Source: Camellia lanceoleosa (Eukaryota; Streptophyta; Magnoliopsida; Ericales; Theaceae). Taken from it: a DNA stretch of 64,000 bases. The translations under genes were made by a program, and so were the position numbers. Position 1 is the stretch's first letter. Each line of letters opens with the position of its first letter. Shown one piece after another: positions 38,841-47,500 of the stretch. The DNA lies in the NCBI GenBank assembly GCA_025200525.1, contig CM045761.1, positions 206,915,870-206,979,869 on the forward strand. Direction: 5' to 3'. The notes under the pieces are model-generated. The model saw nothing but the letters and a program-made list of their open reading frames with translations. It made no database searches and was not told the DNA's origin.

Positions 38841-38864
38841 CCCTCCATACACGTGTATGGAGGG
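38841..38864. promoter_or_regulatory. 24-bp perfect palindrome centred on ACACGTGT
   Basis: CCCTCCATAC precedes ACGTGTATGGAGGG, making a perfect palindrome with a G-box core. It lies upstream (minus sense) of the TATA-like box. The right LTR keeps only CCCTCCATACAGGGG, so half the palindrome is gone there. Confidence 0.6.
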
Positions 38865-39223
38865 GAAACAAAAGGCATACAGCTGTCTGAAAATATCTCA
38901 GAAAGCAGCTGTAAAGTGGTCGGCAGGGCAAAATGGTCATTTTTCCAAAAATAGTGCCGACCGGCACAATATAGTGCCGGTGGCCTCTAGCCACAGCCGG
39001 TGGTATGTGGGGATGCCTCACAAAGCATTCCCTGCCCCTCCAAGGCAAAACACAAGTGTTTGGTGCAAAATCAAACACAAAATAGTCAAGTTCGGAGGTC
39101 CTGAGGCAAGGCGCGCGAGGTGAGAACTCCGGGAACTCCAAACGAACGCAAACATGGATAATCACCGAGTGTTCAAGCGGTGACGTCCAAGTCTTGAGGA
39201 CGGTCAAAAATGGGGTGTCTACA

Positions 39224-39236
39224 GTTGCCCCTCTTT
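39224..39236 (-). other. Polypurine tract
   Basis: On the minus strand AAAGAGGGGCAAC directly abuts the 3' LTR start TGTAGACACC. This is the expected site for priming plus-strand DNA. Confidence 0.85.
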
Positions 39237-40440
39237 GACAGAACTCGGAAGTCATAACAATGACGGGAGTGAATGTCAAAGCCCAGAGACGACCCATTTT
39301 TGACAGGGCCGAAGACTTGGACAAACATGCAAGACAAAACAAGGTATGCGCCCGAAGGCAGGGGCAAAATGCAAGACGAAATGCAAGAAGCCGAGCATAA
39401 CTTATGATCATGCAAAGAAAGCTGTAATGAAGCACACATGCAACAGTTATAAGCTAGCATACGCCAATCTACACTACAATGCAGAAAGGATGTAAGAGAA
39501 TTATGCAATTCTCAAAATGTCTCACACGGAGGATACAATACCTGTGCGGCTCATCCGGTTGCGCCGGCCTCAAATGAGCCGTACATACAATATCGTGCCT
39601 GCAAAGAAAGTAAACTTAACAGGTATAATATTGTTAGCCATATGCATGGCAATGCGAAATGCAAAATGATATGCAATATATACAAAATGATGTATGAATA
39701 ATGCAAATGATGATGCAATGCAATTGAGACGATGCAAACTACATGCAAAGCAATTGAATCATGATTCAATCATGAGCGGTTCGAAACCACACATATGTCA
39801 AGTAGATTGATGGAAGTAACAAGTCCGTCTCCCATAGAACGATGTCTGATCTATGAGTACTTCGCACGGACACAAGAACAAGTATTGGGTGGAATGACAT
39901 AAGTGGGGAAACGACCCGCTGGGGAGAGAATAATGATCCTAAAGCTAGATGCAACAATTATACTACAATGCAACATGTGATTATGGCGCGCGGGCCAAAC
40001 CGTATCTCGCTTAGGAAAGGCATGCACACATACAAGCCATGTCTAACACAGAAAAGGGTGCCGCAACCTCAATCCAACATACCAACGTGGAGTAGGCGCG
40101 ATACACGAGCAGAACTATGCTTCAACGTGAAAAGTATGGACACATACCAGACCAAGCTTGACAAGGAAAGGTGCAAGCCATAGATGGAAGATGATGCAGT
40201 GGATGCATGCAACTATGATGCAATAGAAATGGATATTTACAGAAAATGCATGACATATGCACTATACTACAAGGATGATGCATGACATATGCATGTTTTT
40301 TTGTTTTGAATTTTTTTTTTTCCGAATGATGCATGACAATGTACTATGATGCAATGGCTGCGATTGCGATTTTCCCTATTCTCCCAACGGGGCGATATAC
40401 TAGGTTGGTTCGGTATCCAGAATTGAGGCGTAAACACACC
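39237..40440 (-). other. Non-coding 3' region of element, proximal to the LTR
   Basis: Rich in ATGCAA/ATGCAT words (TGATGCATGACATATGCA and similar, 40180-40350) with a T-run near 40309. No gene is recognisable on either strand. Confidence 0.55.
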
Positions 40441-40680
40441 GCCTCAACCTATGGGGCTTCCATACAGATTTCAAGCCGAGGGTACACCCCCTGGGTATTT
40501 AAACCAGACTTTAGTCTCGGAAATTCCGAACCTTTGCGTTCTAGGCATAAGCCGTTCAAACTCTAGTTTTCACCGTCCCCATTGGTCTCCTAGGAACTCA
40601 CCACAAATACAGACAAGTGGCTTTACCAGACCACCGGAAGTCGTTCGGGCACGACAAACACCGAAGGAATTGCACCTTCA

Positions 40681-41550
40681 GAGGATTGAAGGTCTCCTAG
40701 ACCGGGATGCAAATGTAGTGAAGGTTTCGCACCCTCCAAGGATTTAAGGTCTCCTAGACCGTGCGTGTTTAAGGTCTCGCCAGACCGTGGGGCAACTGAT
40801 GAGGCGCGCGAAACAACGCGATGGAATGCACGCCAAATGCAATGAGGTGTGCAAAACAAAGTTATGGAATGCATGCAAAATGCAATGAGGTGCACCTTAA
40901 TGCACCGAAGGTCTTGCACCTCTCGAGGATTTAAGGTCTCCTAGACCGTGCGTGTTTAAGGTCTCGCCAGACCCGGGGGGGCGACTGTTACACAACACTT
41001 AAGTGCAATGCAAATGGGGCGAATGAGATGTGCGTGTCTCAAAAGATGGAAAATGGAGTGCAATGAGGTACGCGTGCCTCAAAGGATGGAAAATGAAGTG
41101 CAATGAGGGTGCGCCAAACGGCGCGATGCGTTAGCCAACGCGAGTGCACAAGACAGCGCGACGCGAATGCATGGTGAAGGTTTCGCACCCTCCAAGGATT
41201 TAAGGTCTCCTAGACCGTGCGTGTTTAAGGTCTCGCCAGACCAGGGGGGGCAATGCATGAATTGAAATGTGGTGCACAAGACAGTGCGATGTGCAAGATA
41301 ACGTGATACGATGCATGCCAAATGTGATGAAATGCGCAAAATAGCACGACGCGTTAGACAACGCAAGTGCACAGGAAAGTGTGATACAATGCATGCCAAA
41401 TGCGATGAGGTGCATACCTTAATGCACCGAAGGTCTTGCACCTCCCGAGGATTTAAGGTCTCCTAGACCGTGCGTGTTTAAGGTCTCGCCAGACCCGTGC
41501 GTGTTTAAGGTCTCGCCAGACCCGTGCGTGTTTAAGGTCTCGCCAGACCC
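40681..41550 (-). repeat. Dispersed tandem repeat with GGTCTCCTAGACC / GGTCTCGCCAGACC hairpins
   Basis: A cassette containing GGATTTAAGGTCTCCTAGAC then CGTGCGTGTTTAAGGTCTC occurs at about 40739, 40926, 41195 and 41448, with a partial copy at 40681. The last copy is followed by two extra CGTGCGTGTTTAAGG units to 41550. Each cassette has two short inverted repeats, GGTCT..AGACC. It sits in the 3' untranslated region of the element. Confidence 0.75.
41100..41400 (-). repeat. Satellite-like units inside the retroelement 3' region
   Basis: On the plus strand 41272-41305 reads TGCACAAGACAGTGCGATG then TGCAAGATAACGTGA. The satellite has TGCACAAAACAGTGCGATG then CGCAAAATAGCGCGA, so there are five differences, all transitions. 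41331-41349 reads AATGCGCAAAATAGCACGA, and 41140-41165 reads GCGAGTGCACAAGACAGCG, giving further partial monomers. Two longer repeats (around 41110 and 41331) share CGCGTTAG-CAACGC followed by AGTGCACA. Confidence 0.65.
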
Positions 41551-41589
41551 GTTCAAACACTGAGGTGCGCGAAATAGCGCGATAGAATG

Positions 41590-42175
41590 CGAAATGCAAG
41601 ATGAAGCACGCGAGGTAGTACACCTCACATGGATCAAAACGAAATGCAAAGTGAAGCAAGTGAAGTAGTACACCTCATGTGGATCAAAATGAGATGCAAA
41701 ATGAAACACGTGAAGTAGTACACCTCACGTGGATCAAAATGAAATGCAAAATGAAGCACGTGAAGTAGTACACCTCACGTGGATCAAAATGAAATGCAAA
41801 ACGAGGCACACGTACCTCGAGATGCAATGAAATGCAAAATGAGGCACGCATACCTCATTTGATGGAAAATGAAATGCAAAATGAGGCACACGTACTTCGA
41901 GATGCAATGAAATACGAAATGAGACACGTGAGGTAGTACACCTCATGTGGATCAAAATGAGATGCAATATGAAGCACGTGAGGTAGTACACCTCACGTGG
42001 ATCAAAATGAGATGCAAAATGAAGCACATGAGATAGTACACCTCACGTGGATCAAAATGAGATGCAAAATGAAGCACGTGAAGTAGTACACCTCACGTGG
42101 ATCAAAATGAAATGCAAAATGAAGCACGTGAGATAGTACACCTCACGTGGATCAAAATGAGATGCAAAATGAAGA
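41590..42175 (-). repeat. About twelve copies of a 50-bp tandem repeat
   Basis: Units read GAAATGCAAAATGAAGCACG, then TGAAGTAGTACACCTCACG, then TGGATCAAAAT on the plus strand. Three central units are shorter variants with GAGGCACACGTACCTCGAG-type sequence. Located in the 3' untranslated region. The overlapping frames at 41419-42429 are repeat translations. Confidence 0.85.
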
Positions 42176-42479
42176 GAGTATGACACGCATGCCACACGAC
42201 AATGCAAAACGGTGCAAGTCGCAAGGGACGTGCAAGATGGCGCGATACGATGCGCCGGACAATGTGATGGATGCGCGTGACGCACACGGGGCAACTTTTG
42301 AATCTCTGTAAACGACAAAAGGATACAAAAGGATACAATCTTCGCTTGAATTTGAGTGCCACTCACAGTAGACACAGTCCGAAGTCGAAACGGAGGCCGG
42401 TTGAACATCGGGGGTGCATTTTCTTGCACTTTCTTGAGCTATGAAGACCCAAAACTCCTCAATTTTGCCTAAACAAGGC

Positions 42480-42570
42480 CTTGGGAACACCACCGGCTGG
42501 GTGGGGAGGTCACCGGCTGCCACCGGCTGCCTAAAATTCTCCACCGGCACAATAATGTGCCGACCGGCCA
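42480..42570. repeat. CACCGGCTG / GTGCCGACCGGC motif cluster in the interior
   Basis: Several CACCGGCTGC units plus CACCGGCACAATAATGTGCC and GACCGGCC. It is the same motif family as clusters in the LTRs, here outside the LTR. Confidence 0.55.
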
Positions 42571-42585
42571 AAAGTCGCTGATCGG

Positions 42586-42690
42586 GGGCAGCTCGGGCTC
42601 GGGCTCCGACAGCGATACTTCTGACGATGCTCCTGTGCTTCTGCCAAGGAAGAGAGCGAGGATGGATCCCCCGGCGCGAGGCCATTGACG
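42586..42690 (+). pseudogene. Possible tail of an antisense extra ORF
   Basis: A plus-strand frame, antisense to the element, encodes SSGSGSDSDTSDDAPVLLP followed by RKRARMDPP and a stop near 42688. This is a Ser/Asp-rich stretch followed by a basic, nuclear-signal-like tail. Antisense ORFs between pol and the 3' LTR are known in some Tat-lineage elements. The upstream part has no start codon and runs into the CCGGC repeats, so at most a fragment is left. Confidence 0.25.
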
Positions 42691-44067
42691 ATGATTACAG
42701 ACTTCTGCTATTTTTCTTTCATTTTCTTTTCTTGTACTTTTCTCCTTTTTTGGTAGATAGAGTACTTTGTACTGCCGCAGGCAGATTTTTGCTTTTCTCA
42801 AACGTTGTATTTGGAAAAGATGATATGAAATGAAACAAACTTTTGGTCTAAAAAAAGAGTGTTACATTTGTATATATATGCATATTTCATATCCTGCACT
42901 GCATTGCATCATATTACACCTCAAATGTAAATGATATTGATCTGTTGTCTGACAATTGAACACTTGCACTGTAATAATCAGATAACCAACCACATAAACA
43001 GCAAAACAGCTCATACAAATCCTTGCTCAATCCGAACACACAGCCCATACTCTGCTGGGGACTAATCTGCTGGGGATTGATCTGCATATAGCCCATGACG
43101 CAGCATTTGGTTCATTCTGCACACAGCAAACTCTGAACAAATAGCCCCAATCTGACGAGACGGATCACGGTTGCAGTTGAAACACACTCGGATGTCCCGA
43201 ATTTTTCCTTTCCTTCTCTTGCTTTGCACGGATGTAGAGAATGGCACAGCATTCTGAGCACAAGCGATTACTTTTTGGAAGAGGATGGGTTTTCAACCGG
43301 GGTATCGATCCTAACACAGAACACGACGAGACAGACTCAAACAAAGAAACAAAAGGCACGCGACCTAGCACAACGAGACACACTCGGAAAAGACTCAAAG
43401 CCAAAATTGAGACCGACAAATCAAAAGACACGACACACGGACATGTTTACAAAAAGACCTCAAATCTCGAGGAGCCAAATCCTCCGGGTATTATTTCCCC
43501 CCCTTTCTGATTTGTGATACTCACATCACTCGGCCCTCAGGCTCGGTTTTTCTCTCAGGAACCCTTTTCTCACTTTTCTCTCAACTTACTCCTCTCTATT
43601 CTTTAATCTCTCATTTTTCAATCCCTCCCCGGGGTGAATGACAGATGAATAGGAAGTCACGGGTTCACACCCGTCACTGTTAGCTCACGGCCGTTCCTTC
43701 TGGCGGATAAAGTACCTCTCGGGCAAGTGCGTTGGCGACAAAGGGGGGAAGACGGAGGACCCGACTCAATCGTGCCCCTAGTTCGTCATTTTGACCATTT
43801 TTTGTTGTGTTTTCTAAAACAGTTCTGACCAAAATGAGAGTTGGATTAACACACTTATTCAATTTTTGATTTGAAAATCATGCAAGTCAGGCTGTGAGCA
43901 CTGAAAATTCTCCTTTTTGGGTCCAAACATGGTCCAATTTTTGAAAATGAAATAGTTTTCGAGAAAATAAGTCAACCTCAGTGAAAATTTTCAAAAACTA
44001 TTTTCGCAAACAATCAATGCTCAACAAGCGTAGAACTTACCCTCGAGATATGCAACCTCGGATCAGA
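42691..44067 (-). other. Non-coding interior of element
   Basis: T-rich and TTTTC-rich runs at 42710-42750 and 43555-43620, otherwise mixed sequence. Short frames on both strands (for example 43165-43431 and 43224-43517) overlap each other and match nothing I recognise. Confidence 0.5.
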
Positions 44068-44179
44068 GGCAATGGAAAATTGCCCCTGGCTTAAGGGGGG
44101 TAAGGCAACGGAAAGTTGCCCCTGGTTTGGACGGTAACTCAGGGCAGCTTATGGCAATATATGGCAACGGAAAGTTGCC
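44068..44179 (-). repeat. Three small hairpin repeats with paired base changes
   Basis: GGCAATGGAAAATTGCC (44068-44084) and GGCAACGGAAAGTTGCC (44104-44120 and 44163-44179). The sixth stem pair is T-A in one copy and C-G in two, so pairing is kept. In minus sense each copy is preceded by AGGGG or AAGGGG, giving a GGGGCAAC word like the polypurine tract. Confidence 0.55.
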
Positions 44180-45817
44180 CCTTGTTTGGATGATGCCGCG
44201 GCATTTAGTAAGCCAGTCCTTGTTGATGACAATCAGACCCTCGGACGCGGAGGAGTCGAAGACGGTTTGAATCAATATGTGGACACAGTCACCTGGAAGG
44301 TGTTGGTGGTTTGGCTTCAAGAGGAAGTTAATCACGTAGTTCCGAGTTGCTGCAATCGGGACATTGGATTCGGAGAGGGCAAAAGTGATCAAAACCATGA
44401 CATGGACTGAGACGCTATGGAAGCGTTGGGGGCTGGACTTCAGGATGAAGTTGCCTACGTATCCCAAACATGGGAATCAAGCCTTACGTAGTTCCGGTTA
44501 AGGTACACTCGGGTATTTTAACCTTCACTGTTTAGGCTCTAATTTTTGCCAAGGCGCCTATTGCAGGTTTTCGACCTTGCGAGCTTTGTTTTTCTTCTTT
44601 TTTTTTCTTTTGCATTTTTTCTTTTATTTTCTTTTTTGCTTCTTTTGTATTTTTCTTTTTCTTTTGCTTTCTTTTGTATTTTTCTTTTTCTTTTGCTTTC
44701 TTTTGTCTTTGCTCTAACTTTTGCCTGGGCCGCCCTTCTGGGTTTTCGGCCCAGCGAGCCTCTCAAAGGGTAAAAGTGTAGCAAGCCCATGCCAAATGGT
44801 TTTGAGATTGAAGCCTCTCCACATCCAGGAGAACGATTGTTGTGTTGATTTGCAGGGAAGTCCATCACGGTTGCTTCTCGAGCTTTGCTTGGTGGAATCT
44901 GATTTCCCTGATCTAACTTTAACGTTGATGCCTCTTGTTCGAGGGCTGCTTCAAATTGGGCCATACAGGCGTTTCATGGCACTGAATGTTTTGAACAGAT
45001 TCCAGGTTTGAAGCAGATAAATCAAATCTCAAGACTGGGAGCGATCCTGGGCTGCACCATCTCAAGAGCGGTTCCACACAGGTCTTCGCAAGACCGCGCA
45101 AAACATTTTGTTTTTGAAAGTTTTTTAAGAAAGCGACGAATCGCTCGCGTTGAAGATAGTGTGGAACCAGTCTGGATCGAACCAGGATCCTTCCCAGTAC
45201 TCACGCTGACAAGCATGATTTCATTCATTAAGGGCTTAGCAGGCCTCTCTTTCTCTCAAAATGATCAAAAATTTTGCAAAAACCCGAGGAATTCCTCCCT
45301 CTTTGTTTTTATCACCGCGGTGTTTGAAAAAGGTTTTTCTGAAAAGCTTAGGTCATTGTGACGATGTTCAAGGCACAAGAGTGTAGGCGAAATGCGCTGT
45401 CGTTCCATCCGAATTCTTTGGCACGGCTGGCTCAAATAGCAACAAGTACGGAACCTTGATATACAATTTTTCATTGATTTGTTGGTGTAATCGGCTTTTC
45501 GGCAAAAGCAAAAAAGCAAAAGTAAATAATTACAAGGCAAAACGGTGTCCAAGGCAACAACCCCGAAATCACCTGGTATACTATACAAGAGGGACTGACT
45601 CGTTACAACAAGACAGACCCTGTAAGCAAAAAGACTGACTCAATACAGAGAGGCATACTCAAAAACAAAACAAAAGACTGACTCGACACCCAAGTCAGGA
45701 TTTACAAAACTAGCATTGGCAAGTGCTCAAAAATGCGTGCCAAACGCCACATCCAAAAATGTACGGACAACGCCATGACGGTTGAATCCCAATTACATAC
45801 TCGCGATGTCGGTGTCC
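44180..45817 (-). other. Non-coding interior with a pyrimidine tract
   Basis: A long TTTTCTT-type low-complexity tract at about 44585-44715. The lysine-rich minus frame 44539-44964 is created by this tract. No pol domain is seen. Confidence 0.55.
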
Positions 45818-46792
45818 TCAAAATCCAACAAGCCCGAGTGGTGACGGACTTTCTTTGAGGTAGGCGAGGATAACCTCGTTGTCAATTAAATCTTGTACCT
45901 CATGACGGAGGCGGAAGCAATTATCAGTGGCATGGCGGTCTGGCGATGAATGCGCCAAAGATAGAGAAGCATCATGTGTGGCTGGGAGATTCTTCAGGAG
46001 CGGCCGAGGCTCCAGGGGCTTAAGGTGTCCCCTTTCAACAAGGATCTGCAATGCCTTGGACAATGGCATATAAAGAGCATGAAAGACCCTGCGCCCTCGG
46101 GGCAGGTACTTTGGAGTCTGAGCACTCTTGCTGGATGCACTAGCAAACGGGTCGGCGGGTGCGGCCTTGGGTTTCTGGTCCTTTCCGGATGCAAGGTTGG
46201 GAACGGGAAGAACGGTCCTGGCATGACGGGGCCTATCCCGATTCTCTGATTGACTGGAACTGCCCTCAGGCGGAGTAGGGAAAGCATCCTCCACAGCTTT
46301 TGTCGTAACTGCGGATATCTGTTGCTTGTTCATTCCCCCGGCTTTCAAAGCCTCTACTGCCCATAGCAGTTGTTCGATAGGGTCGGCATCTGCTTTCATC
46401 TTACCTTTGTCTCCGGCCTCAGCCTGTTCTAGAACTTGGTTTGCTGCGTCGTTGCCATAGTTGGAGGCCATCTCCGGTTGGCTGAGTTCAATTACAATTC
46501 GTCCCAGTAGTGGGGGCTCCTGGGGTACAAAGTTCCCGGCGTACGATGCAGCTGGCGGTGAAACAGACATTCCATATGCAAGATCCGCCACAGATCTTTG
46601 GAGATCGCCTATCATCCCCATTAGTTCGAATGTAGTAGGCTCGCGAGCCTGATATAACTGAGGAGTCCAGATTGGATGTGCGGCAGGCGACCTAGGCGGG
46701 TGCGGCATATCAACAGTAGTATCATTCTGTGAAGTGGTTTCTTGACTTAGTGCGGCCGTCATGACCACAATCTCTTCTGAGTTCTGCGTCAT
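45818..46792 (-). pseudogene. gag-like frame with internal loss and broken knuckle, 324 codons
   Basis: The ATG at 46792 is the first after the leader, about 0.7 kb inside the PBS. Residues 1-110 are a Pro/Thr-rich head with a short helical stretch (MGMIGDLQRSVADLAYGM, 58-75). Residues 237-255 (FHALYMPLSKALQILVERG) and 287-305 (HATDNCFRLRHEVQDLIDN) match the C-terminal part of Tat/Ogre-type Gag. The central capsid-like domain expected between these parts is absent, replaced by about 100 low-complexity residues. Around residues 276-286 two opposite one-base shifts scramble the Cys/His residues expected before HATDNC. The frame ends abruptly after residue 308 with unrelated sequence, and no protease follows. 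Confidence 0.75.
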
Positions 46793-47477
46793 GTTCAGTC
46801 CTGCCTCAACAAGGAGAAGACACTAGCTGTTCTGGATCAACCCCCTGAACCTCTGAACTGAAACGGAAAACAAGCAGTATTTCAGCCCCAAACAGATCAA
46901 ACACGGGTGTAGTCGAACAACTGCACTCTACTACTGAACACTGTTCCCCGAAGTCACTCCCCCAAATCTGAATCTGATACCCGCAGATAACTGATTCCCC
47001 ACAATCACTGATACTGGTGCCCGCAGGCCGGATACCCTAAATTTGCAAACTGATATGCGCATTCCCTGTAGAGATACACTCTAAAAGCACATAGCATGTA
47101 AATGAGGGCCAATACACCCCTATCTCAGTAGGGTTTCCTGTCCTATTTTGTCGAGCTAGGGTTTTACTACGACGCGGTTTCAAACAACCTATATCGTAAG
47201 CAACTTTGTTCTAGTTTGTAATGGTCACTATGGATTCGAATATGCACTAGGTCGAATGGTCAAAGGGTGCCCAGAAAACCGGGTTTGTGTTCTATCGGCA
47301 GAGCTCGAACCGGTCGACCTTATGGTCATGCCTTGACAAGACAAGCCTCCAAAGAAACCGCCAGAATAGCAGATGGCCAACACGGTGTCCTAGGCGCACC
47401 AATGCACATGCAATGCAAAGAAACACATAAGTGTAATCAAAACAGGATATCACGAGTTCGAGTCAAGCTCTCTAAAA
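46793..47477 (-). other. Untranslated leader of the element
   Basis: Region between PBS and gag-like start. It probably holds the packaging signals but shows no feature I can name. The plus-strand frame 47267-47620 runs across the PBS into the LTR and is spurious. Confidence 0.5.
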
Positions 47478-47495
47478 TCCCCAGCAGAGTCGCCA
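47478..47495 (-). other. Primer-binding site
   Basis: Minus strand TGGCGACTCTGCTGGGGA starts five bases inside the 5' LTR. The leading TGG pairs with the tRNA CCA end. The same word GGCGACTCTG also occurs inside the LTRs. I did not assign the tRNA with certainty. Confidence 0.8.
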
Positions 47496-47500
47496 GAAAC

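Larger units (their letters stand above)
35509..39223 (-). repeat. 3' LTR (left copy, 3715 bp)
   Basis: Starts TGTAGCACGTCCGCGAGGG and ends GGGGTGTCTACA on the plus strand. It is nearly identical to the right copy: two C/T differences in the first 320 bases compared by eye. Clear exceptions are a divergent patch at about 36667-36715, an extra 12 bases at the 38841-38864 palindrome, and a missing CCGGC-repeat stretch near 38980 relative to the right copy. Short frames inside (for example 38746-39435) are not recognisable proteins. Confidence 0.92.

Noticed and set aside
38746..39435. 229-aa minus frame in the left LTR
   Set aside because: It extends from LTR into the interior across the PPT. 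The right LTR carries an altered version, and no domain is recognisable.
41419..42429. Frames with DPREVYYLTCFILHF-like repeats
   Set aside because: Translation of the 50-bp tandem repeat.
44539..44964. Lysine-rich 141-aa frame
   Set aside because: Produced by a TTTTCTT low-complexity tract in the element interior.
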